This document shows positions 8,370 through 18,300 of a stretch of 64,000 nucleotides of DNA, piece by piece. The notes under the pieces are model-generated. The model ran no database searches, was not told the origin of the DNA, and saw nothing but the letters and a program-made list of their open reading frames with translations. Within the stretch, counting starts at the first letter, position 1. Each line of letters starts with the position of its first letter. This DNA is from Coprobacillus sp. CAG:698. Its GTDB lineage: Bacteria; Bacillota_I; Bacilli_A; ML615J-28; CAG-698. Location: the NCBI GenBank assembly GCA_000431235.1, contig HF988732.1:62001-126000 (forward strand), given 5' to 3'. The position numbers and the translations under genes were made by a program.

Positions 8370-8963
8370 ATGAATGAATTATCGTATTATATTTTAGATA
8401 TTGTTCAAAACTCTATTAATGCGCTATCAAAGAACATCATTTTAAGTGTTGAAGAAACTGATGAAAAAATAACTATATGTATTTCTGATGATGGTATTGG
8501 TATGGATACTAATGAACTTAATGCGTGTGTAAGTCCATTTTATACAACTGGTAATAAAAAAATTGGATTAGGATTAAGTTTGTTTAAAGAAGTATGTGAA
8601 CTTGCTAATGGATATTTTGAAATAAAATCTAAGAAAAATGAAGGTACAATAGTCAAAGGTGTGTTATATAAAGAAAGCCTAAACTGTTTACCTTTAGGTA
8701 ATTTAATTGAAACAATGGTCTCAATTTTTTGCTTTAGTAAAACTGATGTGAGAATTAGTTATCAATATAATGATGATTCATTTATGTTAGATACTGTTTC
8801 TTTGAAAAATAAATATGAAGGTTTAGAACTCCAAACCCCAATAGTCATAAAGTGGCTTAAGGAGTACCTAAGTCAAGAATTAATAAGAATAAATAATAAA
8901 TTTTCTAATACTATGGAGGAAAAAAATGAAATCTTTAGAAGACTTAAAGAAAATAAGAGATGA
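8370..8963 (+). CDS. GHKL-type ATPase (histidine-kinase-like ATP-binding protein)
   Basis: A 197-residue GHKL ATP-binding domain without a dimerisation/His domain. Motifs are the N-box DIVQNSINAL (about 10-19), G1 DDGIGMD (about 41-47) and G2 KIGLGLSLFKEV (about 64-75). The C-terminal 100 residues are not recognised. Proteins of this type recur in [FeFe]-hydrogenase operons next to DRTGG proteins and may act as a redox sensor or anti-sigma-like switch; that role is not established. It has neither a membrane segment nor cysteine clusters. The 3' end overlaps the next gene by 38 nt, and the stop is TGA. Confidence 0.85.
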   Translation: MNELSYYILDIVQNSINALSKNIILSVEETDEKITICISDDGIGMDTNELNACVSPFYTTGNKKIGLGLSLFKEVCELANGYFEIKSKKNEGTIVKGVLYKESLNCLPLGNLIETMVSIFCFSKTDVRISYQYNDDSFMLDTVSLKNKYEGLELQTPIVIKWLKEYLSQELIRINNKFSNTMEEKNEIFRRLKENKR

Positions 8964-9288
8964 GTACGCTGCAAAACTTGCAATGCGTGAGCACCATAAT
9001 GATTATCATATCATAGTAGGAATGGGTACTTGTGGGATAGCTGCAGGTGCTAGAAAAATAGTTAATAAATTTGCTGATGAATTAGCAAATAAGAATTTAT
9101 ATAATATTTCTCTTACAATTAGTGGATGTATGGGAGAATGTAATCTTGAACCAATGGTAGAAGTAATTGATGCACAAGGTGAAAAAGTAATTTATATTAA
9201 TGTAAAAGAAGATGATGTAAGTAAGATTGTTGAAGAACATATTATTGGTGGTAAACCTCTTACATATCTTACAAAAGAAAATTTATAG
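8926..9288 (+). CDS. (2Fe-2S) ferredoxin domain protein of the hydrogenase operon
   Basis: A 120-residue thioredoxin-like ferredoxin. The ATG follows a strong ribosome site (GGAGG) that lies inside the GHKL gene. It has MGTCGIAAGA (Cys about 35) and SGCMGEC (Cys about 67 and 71), so only three cysteines are at the classic positions. The same GTCGIAAGAR start is common in stand-alone proteins annotated '(2Fe-2S) ferredoxin' upstream of hydB (recollection). It probably passes electrons to or from the HydBA complex, or plays the role of the N-terminal ferredoxin domain of longer HydB proteins. Confidence 0.88.
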   Translation: MKSLEDLKKIRDEYAAKLAMREHHNDYHIIVGMGTCGIAAGARKIVNKFADELANKNLYNISLTISGCMGECNLEPMVEVIDAQGEKVIYINVKEDDVSKIVEEHIIGGKPLTYLTKENL

Positions 9289-9303
9289 AATAGGAGAACA
9301 ACT

Positions 9304-11094
9304 ATGGCAATTAGAACACAAATTGTGGTGTGTGGTGGAACAGGATGTATGTCATCACACTCAAAAGAAATTAAGGAACAATTCGATAAAGTTTTAAAAG
9401 ACTTAGAACTAGACAGAGAAATTGAAGTTTTCCAAAGTGGATGCTTCGGTTTATGTGAAAAAGGTCCTGTTGTTGTTGTTTTCCCTGACGAAACATTTTA
9501 TGGACATATGACAGTAAATGATGTTGAACCTTTATGTAAGGAACATCTACTTAAAGGACGTATTTATGATAAAAAAGTTTATCGTGAAGCTACTTTAGAA
9601 GAAAAAGCTAAAGTGAGAAAATTCCGTGAAATGAATTTTTATGCTCGTCAAGAACGTATTGCTCTAAGAAATTGTGGATTAATTAATCCTAATGAAATTA
9701 ATGAATATATTGGCCATGATGGATATTTAGCTTTAGGAAAAGTATTAACTGAAATGCAACCTAAAGAAGTTATTGAAGTCATTAAGGCATCAGGTTTAAG
9801 AGGTCGTGGTGGAGCTGGTTTCCCTACTGGTTTAAAATGGAGTTTTGCTGAAAAGAATCCAGGCCCTAAGTTTATGATTTGTAATGCCGATGAGGGTGAT
9901 CCCGGAGCGTTCATGGATCGTGCTGTTTTAGAAGGTGATCCTCATACTGTTATTGAAGCTATGACAATCGCAGGTTATGCAATAGGAGCTAATCAAGGTT
10001 ATGTATATGTTAGAGCTGAGTATCCACTAGCTGTAGAAAGATTAGAAATAGCTATTAAACAAGCTTATGGATATGGATTATTAGGTAAAAATATTCTAAA
10101 TAGTGGTTTTGATTTTGATTTGGAAGTTCGTTTAGGGGCTGGTGCCTTTGTATGTGGTGAAGAAACTGCACTTATGGCTTCAATCGAAGGTGAAAGAGGT
10201 ATGCCACGTAATAAACCTCCATTCCCTGCAAATCAAGGATTATGGAAACGTCCTACAGTAATTAACAATGTTGAAACATTAGCTAACGTTCCAGTTATTA
10301 TTCTTAAAGGCGCTGAATGGTTTGCCAGCATTGGAACTGAAAAGTCAAAAGGAACAAAAGTATTTGCTCTTGGTGGAAAAATTAATAACACAGGACTTGT
10401 GGAAATACCAATGGGAACTACTTTAAGAGAAGTTGTCTTTAATATTGGTGGAGGAATTCCAAAAGGTAAAACATTTAAAGCTGTTCAAACTGGTGGTCCT
10501 AGTGGTGGTTGTTTAACAACAAAACATTTAGATACACCTATTGATTATGATAATTTAATTGCTGCAGGTTCAATGATGGGATCTGGTGGTATGATAGTTA
10601 TGGATGAAGATAATTGTATGGTCGATGTTGCTCGATTCTTCTTAGACTTTACAGTTGATGAATCATGTGGTAAATGTACTCCTTGCCGTGAAGGAACTAA
10701 GAGAATGCTTGAAATCTTAGATATGATTTGTGATGGTAAAGGTACAATGGATGATTTAAACGAATTAGAAACTTTAGCAAATACAATTAAAGATTCTGCA
10801 CTATGTGGTTTAGGACAAACAGCACCAAACCCTGTATTATCTACTTTAGCTAATTTCCGTAGTGAATATATTGCTCATGTTGTTGATAAACAATGTCCTG
10901 CTGGTGTATGTAAATCACTTATCAAATATTATATTACAGATAAATGTATTGGTTGTGGTATGTGTGCTCGTAACTGCCCTGCTGGTGCAATAACTGGTAA
11001 AATTAAAGAAAAACACGTTATTGATACAAAAGTATGTATTAAATGTGGAGCATGTAAGGCATCATGTAAATTTGGTGCTATAATTACAAAGTAG
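9304..11094 (+). CDS. hydB: NADH-dependent [FeFe]-hydrogenase, NuoF-like flavin subunit
   Basis: The 596-residue flavoprotein that binds NAD(H) and FMN. Domains in order: an N-terminal thioredoxin-like 2Fe-2S domain (Cys10, 15, 47, 51); the NuoF FMN/NAD fold with GRGGAGFPTG (about 167-176) and NADEGDPGAF (about 194-203); an SLBB region (about 350-420); the 4Fe-4S motif SCGKCTPCREG; and a two-cluster ferredoxin tail (about 545-596) with CIGCGMCARNCP and CIKCGACKASC. The extra ferredoxin tail and N-terminal domain distinguish HydB from plain NuoF and match trimeric electron-bifurcating hydrogenases. AGGAGAACAACT before the ATG supports the start; hydA follows 12 nt downstream. Confidence 0.97.
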   Translation: MAIRTQIVVCGGTGCMSSHSKEIKEQFDKVLKDLELDREIEVFQSGCFGLCEKGPVVVVFPDETFYGHMTVNDVEPLCKEHLLKGRIYDKKVYREATLEEKAKVRKFREMNFYARQERIALRNCGLINPNEINEYIGHDGYLALGKVLTEMQPKEVIEVIKASGLRGRGGAGFPTGLKWSFAEKNPGPKFMICNADEGDPGAFMDRAVLEGDPHTVIEAMTIAGYAIGANQGYVYVRAEYPLAVERLEIAIKQAYGYGLLGKNILNSGFDFDLEVRLGAGAFVCGEETALMASIEGERGMPRNKPPFPANQGLWKRPTVINNVETLANVPVIILKGAEWFASIGTEKSKGTKVFALGGKINNTGLVEIPMGTTLREVVFNIGGGIPKGKTFKAVQTGGPSGGCLTTKHLDTPIDYDNLIAAGSMMGSGGMIVMDEDNCMVDVARFFLDFTVDESCGKCTPCREGTKRMLEILDMICDGKGTMDDLNELETLANTIKDSALCGLGQTAPNPVLSTLANFRSEYIAHVVDKQCPAGVCKSLIKYYITDKCIGCGMCARNCPAGAITGKIKEKHVIDTKVCIKCGACKASCKFGAIITK

Positions 11095-11106
11095 GAGGAA
11101 CAAACA

Positions 11107-12867
11107 ATGGAAAATGTAAATGTAACTATAAATGGTATACAAGTTGAAGTCCCTAGCACAGCTACAGTTTTAGATGCAGCCAAAATTGCTGGTGTTGATA
11201 TTCCTCGTCTTTGTTTCTTAAAAGGAATAAATGAAAATTCTTCATGTAGATTATGTGTTGTTGAGATAGAAGGTATTAGAACTCTTAAAAATTCATGTAC
11301 TGTTCAAGTGACAGATGGAATGGTTGTTAAGACTAATACTGAAAGAGTTAAAAAGGCAGTTATAGCTAACTTACAGTTGATTGCTGGTAATCATCGCTTT
11401 GAATGCTGGAAGTGTCCACGTGAACATAATTGCGAATTATTAAGACTTTTAAGAAAATATGATATTCCAAATGTTATTGGTGAAAATCCATCTTTTGCTA
11501 AGAAAGAACAAATAGTAAATATTTCTGATGCCATAGAATTAGATAGTTCAAAATGTGTTTTGTGTGGCAGATGTATTTCCGCGTGTGAAAAACAATCAGG
11601 TATTTCGGTACTAGATTTCAATTATCGTGGTTCAAAAACTTTTGTAGGTCCAGCACTTGGTTATCCTATTGAAAAAGCTGGTTGTATTTTCTGTGGTAAG
11701 TGTATTCAAGCTTGTCCAACAGGAGCAATAAAAGAAAAAGACGATATAAAAATTGCTCAAGATTACGTAGAAAACAAAGAATATTATACAGTAGCTTGTA
11801 TTGCACCGGCTGTTAGATCTGCACTTGCTGAAGAGTTCGGATATAAAATTGGTACCAATGCTGAAGGTAAAACATATGCTGCTTTAAAAGCTTTAGGTAT
11901 TGACGATATAACTGATGTTAATTTTGCTGCTGATGTAACGATAATGGAAGAAGGAACTGAATTCATCGGTCGTTTAAATAAATATTTAAAAGGTGAAGAA
12001 ACAGTTTTACCACTATTTACATCATGTTCTCCAGGCTGGATCAGATATATTGAAACATATTATCCAGAATTCTTGCCTAATCTTTCATCAACAAAATCTC
12101 CTCAACAAATCCAAGGAGCTTTAATTAAACATTATTATGCTGAAAAAATAGGTGTTGATAAAGATAAGATTCGTGTAATTTCTATTATGCCTTGTATTGC
12201 TAAAAAGTTTGAAGCTAAGAGACCAGAAATGGAATCAGATGGTTTAAGAGATGTTGATGTAGTACTAACAACAAGAGAACTTGCACGTTGGATAAAGAAA
12301 AATGATATAGATTTCAGAAATTTAGATGAATATACTCCAACATCTCCACTTGCAAAATACACAGGAGCAGGCGTTATCTTTGGAGTCACAGGTGGTGTAA
12401 TGGAAGCAGCCTTAAGAACTGTGAAAGACATTTTAGAAGAAAAAGATAATAAAGAAGTTGAAGTTAAACCTGTACGTGGTATTGAGGATATTAAAGAAGC
12501 AACAATAACAATTGCTGGTAAAGAACTTACGGTAGCAGTTGTTCATGGTGCTGTTAATATTCCAACAATGCTTAAGAAAATAAAAGATAATCCTGGCAAA
12601 TATGCATTTGTTGAGTTTATGGGATGCACAGGCGGTTGTGTAAATGGAGGAGGTCAACCAGTTGTACCATCATATATAGCCGATGATATTGACGTGAGAA
12701 GTTTAAGAGCGAGTGTATTATATAACATTGATGAAAATGCAAAAGTACGTAAGTCACATGAAAATCCATATGTTATAGAATTATACAAAGAGTTTTTAAA
12801 AGAACCAAATAGTGAACTTGCACATCACTTACTTCATACACACTATGTTAAAAGATCAAGTTATTAA
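11107..12867 (+). CDS. hydA: [FeFe]-hydrogenase catalytic subunit, group A
   Basis: The 586-residue H2-forming/oxidising subunit. N-terminal 2Fe-2S domain (Cys36, 47, 50, 64); His-Cys3 4Fe-4S site (His96, Cys100, 103, 109); two 4Fe-4S ferredoxin clusters (Cys150/153/156/160 and 193/196/199/203); then the H-cluster domain with L1 TSCSPGW (305-311), L2 MPCIAKKFE (361-369) and L3 FMGCTGGCVNGGGQP (504-518). Canonical L1 is TSCCPGW, so one of its two Cys is Ser here; L3 has GCTGGC where ACPGGC is common. A small-subunit-like C-terminal tail is present. No maturation genes (hydE, hydF, hydG) lie in the window. The gene ends the operon before a terminator. Confidence 0.96.
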   Translation: MENVNVTINGIQVEVPSTATVLDAAKIAGVDIPRLCFLKGINENSSCRLCVVEIEGIRTLKNSCTVQVTDGMVVKTNTERVKKAVIANLQLIAGNHRFECWKCPREHNCELLRLLRKYDIPNVIGENPSFAKKEQIVNISDAIELDSSKCVLCGRCISACEKQSGISVLDFNYRGSKTFVGPALGYPIEKAGCIFCGKCIQACPTGAIKEKDDIKIAQDYVENKEYYTVACIAPAVRSALAEEFGYKIGTNAEGKTYAALKALGIDDITDVNFAADVTIMEEGTEFIGRLNKYLKGEETVLPLFTSCSPGWIRYIETYYPEFLPNLSSTKSPQQIQGALIKHYYAEKIGVDKDKIRVISIMPCIAKKFEAKRPEMESDGLRDVDVVLTTRELARWIKKNDIDFRNLDEYTPTSPLAKYTGAGVIFGVTGGVMEAALRTVKDILEEKDNKEVEVKPVRGIEDIKEATITIAGKELTVAVVHGAVNIPTMLKKIKDNPGKYAFVEFMGCTGGCVNGGGQPVVPSYIADDIDVRSLRASVLYNIDENAKVRKSHENPYVIELYKEFLKEPNSELAHHLLHTHYVKRSSY

Positions 12868-12888
12868 TAAAAAGTAATAACTTAGTAC

Positions 12889-12923
12889 AAAAGCATTTGA
12901 ACATTTGTTTGGATGCTTTTTTT
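12889..12923 (+). terminator. Rho-independent terminator of the hydrogenase operon
   Basis: AAAAGCAT (12889-12896) pairs with ATGCTTTT (12913-12920) across a 16-nt partly pairing loop, followed by T residues. The next gene starts only 24 nt later and no separate promoter is obvious, so some read-through is possible. Confidence 0.6.
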
Positions 12924-12946
12924 AAAACTTAATTTAGGAGTACGTT

Positions 12947-15247
12947 ATGAAAAAAATAATTATCTTTATTCTATTGTTTATGTTTTTAGGATCATTTGCC
13001 ATTGTTAATGCTACATCATCAGATAAATTTTATACTATAGTATGTAATCCTGGTGAAGAGTCTGCAAATGAAATGAGAATTAATTGGCATACTGACTTGG
13101 GAGTAGTTGATAGCTATGTTGTATATACTAAAAAAAGTGATACTGAGTGGAAAAATAGTTTAAAAGCTGAAAATGAATTCTTTGTAAATAAGTCATTTAC
13201 ACAATTAAATGCAATCGGAAATGATTTAATTCAAAACGGAGCTGTTCTCAAAAATCTCGAAAGTGGAACAGAATACATGTATAAAATTACTGATGGTAAA
13301 GAAGAAAGTGAAGTCAGATATTTTAAAACTTCAAATTCTTCGTTTAGTTTTATTTGGTCAAGTGATTTTCATGCGTATTATGATGATGCAAGAAGATTAA
13401 ATAATGCTACAAAAAATATTGAAGAAGCAATTAACATTAATGGTGGAGTTGACTTTATTTTATCTACGGGTGATTATATCGCTCATGGTGGAACTTATAA
13501 ATGGTGGAAACAAGTTTCAGAAGCAAGTTGGATGAAAAAATATATGTTTGCTTCAACTTTAGGAAATCATGACTGGATGACAAGTAAAGGGACAACAAAG
13601 GCGTTAGGTGCATCTCATAACTTTTTTAGTGCATTTCAAAATAATCCTAAAAATGGTTATAGTGGACAGGAAAATGTTTGTTATTATTTCTATTATGGTG
13701 ATGCTTTGTTTGTAGTCATGAATACAGAAGAGTATACACAAGCACAATATGATTGGGTTGAAAGTGTGCTGAAAAAAGCAAACTCACAATACATATTCCT
13801 TGTTCAACATTATCAAGCTTTTGGTCCAAATGGTTCAAAAAATTCAGCTGGGTATACAAGATGGCATAATTTATGCGATAAGTATGGTGTTGATGTTTTC
13901 TTTAGCGGTAATTCACATGTGTATATACGTTCAAATTCAATTTATAACGATAAAGTAAGTGAAGATGAAACAAAAGGAACTGTTTATATGGTAGCTCCAT
14001 CATCAGATGGTGATAGAGGATCAACATTCCCAGGAATTAGCAATAATAAAGATTTAATAGCTTATGGTTGGGCTGGTGGAACAACTCAAGTAGCATGTTC
14101 AATCGTTAGTGTTAATGAAGGTGGTATAACTACAAAACTTATCAATAAGGGTGGAGAAATTCTTGATCATAACTTTATTAAAGCTAAAAGACATGCAACA
14201 TCGAGAACTACTCATTCTTTGGGTGATTTTGATAAATATAATTTTGAAAAAGAAATATCTGTATCAGTAAACTCTAAAGATATCAATAAACCTCGTGTAA
14301 AAATATCTGCTGATGGTTATAATGTTTTAAAGAATGTAAAAATTAGTAATGAAGTTACTGGTGATGTATATTATAATAGTAAAACTATTCAAAATATGTC
14401 ATATTTATATTTAGATAGCGTTCCTAAAGGTATAATTAAAATGAAAATCGAATTGTATTATTATGATAACGTAATAAAAACCATATATAGAGAACTTAAG
14501 AATACACCAAAATGGGGCAGTCTATCAAATATCAAATACATAGTAAATGAAAATAAAATAGATATCAAATGGGTAGAAAAAATATATATAGATACAATAA
14601 AATCTTTTGATTTATACGTTAATGATAAATTGTTTAAATCAATTGATCCAAATATTTGTGAAGTAAGTATTCCTAATTTAGAATTTGATACTAATTATAA
14701 TATCAGTATCAAAGTAATTGAAAATGATGGAACAATACTTGATGTTTATAGTGAGTCTTGCAAGACAGAAGTTAAAAAATGGAAAATTGAATTTCTAGAT
14801 ATAAATGGTAATGTAATTTCGACACAATATGTTGCAAGTGGCGAAAGTGCAGAAGAAGTAATTGCCCCAAATGTTAATGGTTATGAATTTTTAAACTGGG
14901 ATAAATCATTTGCAAATATTGAAAGTGATTTAGTTATTAAACCAATTTATGAGAAAATAATCAAATATTATATTGTTAAGTTTATCGATGAAAATGGAAA
15001 AATTCTAAAAGAAGAAAAAGTAGAAGAAGGAAAAAGTGCAACGCCTCCTTTATTTCCAACAAAAGAAGGGTATAAATTTGTAAGTTGGGATAAATTATTT
15101 ACAAATATTGAAAGTGATTTAGTTATTAAACCAATTTATGAAAAAATTGAAGAAGAGAAAAAGGAAAGCTGTAAGAATGGAGCAACTATCGTTTTTACTT
15201 CTTTATTATTACTAGGATTATGTTTTATAAGACAAAGAAAATACTAA
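12947..15247 (+). CDS. Secreted membrane-anchored purple-acid-phosphatase-like phosphoesterase
   Basis: The 766-residue export protein has a signal peptide (about 1-22), a PAP-type fibronectin-like N-domain (about 30-128), a calcineurin-like phosphoesterase domain (about 130-400), an Ig-like region, two InlB-like repeats each ending in SDLVIKPIYEK (about 615-670 and 675-735), and a C-terminal helix followed by RQRKY that should anchor it. Metal-site motifs are SDFH (Asp140, His142), TGDY (Asp176), LGNHD (Asn207, His208), QHY (His288) and GNSH (His324). The last is GHxH in active relatives, so Asn322 replaces a metal ligand; activity is uncertain. It has GGAG before the ATG and no clear promoter in the short gap after hydA. 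Confidence 0.82.
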   Translation: MKKIIIFILLFMFLGSFAIVNATSSDKFYTIVCNPGEESANEMRINWHTDLGVVDSYVVYTKKSDTEWKNSLKAENEFFVNKSFTQLNAIGNDLIQNGAVLKNLESGTEYMYKITDGKEESEVRYFKTSNSSFSFIWSSDFHAYYDDARRLNNATKNIEEAININGGVDFILSTGDYIAHGGTYKWWKQVSEASWMKKYMFASTLGNHDWMTSKGTTKALGASHNFFSAFQNNPKNGYSGQENVCYYFYYGDALFVVMNTEEYTQAQYDWVESVLKKANSQYIFLVQHYQAFGPNGSKNSAGYTRWHNLCDKYGVDVFFSGNSHVYIRSNSIYNDKVSEDETKGTVYMVAPSSDGDRGSTFPGISNNKDLIAYGWAGGTTQVACSIVSVNEGGITTKLINKGGEILDHNFIKAKRHATSRTTHSLGDFDKYNFEKEISVSVNSKDINKPRVKISADGYNVLKNVKISNEVTGDVYYNSKTIQNMSYLYLDSVPKGIIKMKIELYYYDNVIKTIYRELKNTPKWGSLSNIKYIVNENKIDIKWVEKIYIDTIKSFDLYVNDKLFKSIDPNICEVSIPNLEFDTNYNISIKVIENDGTILDVYSESCKTEVKKWKIEFLDINGNVISTQYVASGESAEEVIAPNVNGYEFLNWDKSFANIESDLVIKPIYEKIIKYYIVKFIDENGKILKEEKVEEGKSATPPLFPTKEGYKFVSWDKLFTNIESDLVIKPIYEKIEEEKKESCKNGATIVFTSLLLLGLCFIRQRKY

Positions 15248-15272
15248 AGTATCCCAATTGGGGTACTTTTTA
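15246..15272 (+). terminator. Rho-independent terminator
   Basis: AAAGTATCCC / GGGGTACTTT (10 pairs, one G-T) with an AATT loop and a T tail; the stem starts inside the stop region of the phosphoesterase gene. Confidence 0.8.
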
Positions 15273-15321
15273 AAATTTAATGAAAATGATTTCATTTTTT
15301 GTTTTCTTTTTGTTAAATTTT

Positions 15322-15330
15322 TGGTATAAT
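15322..15330 (+). promoter_or_regulatory. Extended -10 promoter
   Basis: TGGTATAAT, a TGn-extended perfect -10 with a weak -35. It lies 24 nt before the start at 15355 and inside a longer upstream reading frame (from 15280), so it supports the later start. Confidence 0.6.
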
Positions 15331-15354
15331 ATAATAGTATTCGGGAGGATTATT

Positions 15355-18300
15355 ATGAAAACAAAAAAAATTTTAATTTTTTGCCAAGTGGTTGTACTGC
15401 TTCTTTTAGTATTTTCATTTTTTGATTTCAATTTAAAAGCAGCTTCAAGCATAGGTTTAGGTGATGTTGATTACACTGAAAAAAGAGACATCTATGATGG
15501 TGTCAGTCTAGAATATGCTGTTGGATACAACAATAATGAAGAACAAAAAGCATATACAGTAGAAATGAAAAAAGGATCCTTAATTCCTTATTCTACATAT
15601 GGCGAATACATATATGGTGGAGAAATTCTTTCAAAGATGATTAAGGAAGGGGAAAATGAATTCAACAAAAAAGTTGTTGTGGCAATAAATGGTGATTTCT
15701 ATGACACATCGAATGGTGTCGCTAGAGGTATTATGATTGTCAATGGAAAATTAGTGACTTTAGGTTATGCGGTTGGTTCAGAAGATGCTTTAGGATTTAA
15801 AGATGATGGATCAGTTATTTTTGCAAAACCTGATTTTACAATTTCTTTCAATAATGGTGAAAATTCATATGATATAAAATATTTAAATAATGATCGTAAG
15901 TACAACAAGGAAGATTTATTCTTATATACGAGTGATTTTGGGTCTTCAACTAAATCATATGCTGATGGAAAAGAAATCGTTCTCTCAACTGATGATGAGA
16001 CTTTTAAAATCGGTTCAACAATAAAAGCTAAAGTTGAATCAATAGGAGTAAAAGATTCAACATTAAATCCGGGTCAAATTATTTTAGCATCTGGTAATCG
16101 AAGTGATTCTCGATTAAGTGGACTAACTATTGGGCAAGAAATTACAATTACAGTAAATGATAATAATCCTTCTAGTGGATGGAGTGAAGTTGTTCAATCA
16201 ATAGGTTATCCACATTTGCTTGCGAAGGATGGAAAGCCAACGGGAGCAATTGAAGATCCAGCTGTACACCCACGTACTGCCTTGGGCGTAAAAAAGGATG
16301 GTACAGTAGTTTTATTCCAAGTTGATGGAAGACAACCTGGATGGAGTAATGGTGTAACTTTTAAACAAATGGTTGAATGGCTTGTTGATGTGAAAGGCTG
16401 CGATACAGTTGTTAACCTAGATGGTGGTGGTTCATCTACTATTATGGCCCATTTGCCTGGTAATAGTGATGCCGAAGTTTTGAATTCACCTTCAGATGGT
16501 GGTGAGCGTTCAAATTCCAATGCTATTTTATTCTTTGCACCTGATGATGCAGACCCTAATAGAGAAATATCTCATTTGCATTCGTATCCTAAAAATTTAT
16601 GTATTTTAGAAGGTGCTGAAACTAATATTAAAGTTCTAGCAACTGATAAATATTATTATCCAGTTGCTACACCTACTGATTTAAAATATGAATCTGATAA
16701 TGAAGCTATTAAAGTTGAAAATGGTAAGTTAACTTGTGGGAAAACAAGTACAAAAGGAACAATAACTATAACAAGTAATAATATAAAAGAAACTATGGAT
16801 GTAACTGTTATCGATAATATTACAAAAATTGCTGTAGACAAAACAATTATTTCTGTAGCTCCAAATGGAAAGACAGAAATAAAAGTAACAGCTTATAATG
16901 GAAGTATGCCATTAACTACTTCTAATAGTTCATTTACATGGGATGTTAGCCCTAAAACAGTAGGAAGTGTTTCCAATGGCATCTTTACAGGAAGTAGCAC
17001 TGGAGGAACAGGAACTCTTACAATAAGTTTTAAAAAATATAATACAAGTATCCCTGTTGAGGTTGGTAAACTTCCAAATATGATTCAAACATTTGAGAAT
17101 ATTACAATTGGTAAAGAATGGATTTCTACAATCGAAAATAAAGGTAATGGCGGAGATGGAAAAGTATCAATTAATACTGATGAAAGATATGTTAAGTTTG
17201 GAAAGAAATCATTAAGAATTGATTATGATTTCCGTTCAGCAACTGCAACAACAGGTGTTACTGCGTACCAATCAGGTGGATATTACAAGTTAGAAGGTTA
17301 TCCAACCAATATAGGTATGTGGGTTTATGGAGATGGAAATGGAGCCAATGTACGTATTCAAATTCGTGATGGTAAGGGAGCAGTTCAATATATTTCCTTT
17401 GAACCAAGTGTTGTTGATTGGGTTGGGTGGAAGTATATTGAGACTAGTATTCCTACTGGTCTTCCAACACCAATTCAAATTCAATATCCAATCAGAGTAA
17501 TGAGCGTTGGTGGAAAAGTAAAAACAAATGGTACTCTTTATTTTGATAACATAAGAGCAGTTTATGGTTTTAAAAATGATGATTTGAAAGAACCTACATT
17601 TAGTGAAATAACTCCAGTAGATGGCTCATTTACTGATAACAATCAAGAAAGAATAAGTGTTAATTTAAAAGATGAACCTGATGAAAATAACAATTATACT
17701 GGTATAAATAAAGATTCAATAAAAATGTGGTTAAATGATGAAGAAATCACAAATCTTGTTTTAGTTGATAATTCAGATGGATCAATTACATGTAATTACA
17801 CTCCATCAGCTTTATCATTATTGAAACCAGGACCTCAAAACATCAAAATGCGTGTTGAGGATAACTATGGTAACTTTACAATTAAAAACTGGCAATTCAC
17901 ACTAAATGGCGAATATGCAGGTGTAATAGGCGAAAAACCAACGGAAAGTACGATTTATGCTGGTGATACAGTATATTATTATGTGAAAACAAAATCATAC
18001 AAAAACTTTGAAAAAGTAACTGGAAAGATGAGTTTCAATAATAAAGCTTTAATGTTAACTGGTGTATCAGTTGAAGATAAAAATATAAAAGCTGATGTAA
18101 CTAAAACAACTGATGCTAACTCAAAAGGTGTATTCGAGTTTACACTATCAGGAATGAATCAATATGAAATAACAGAAAGTGGTAATTTAATAAGATTAGC
18201 ATTTAAAGTTAAAAATGGTTTCACAAGTGGTTCAGATAGTAATATAGTATTTAGTGATGTTTATGTTTACGAAAAAGGTTACAATAAACCAACAAAGTTT

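Noticed and set aside
9648..12657. Several minus-strand open frames of 60-98 codons opposite hydB and hydA
   Set aside because: They are shadows of strongly conserved coding sequence and have no ribosome sites.
15160..15247. LPXTG sortase signal at the end of the phosphoesterase
   Set aside because: No LPXTG-like pentapeptide precedes the hydrophobic segment; nor is one present at the end of the subtilase.
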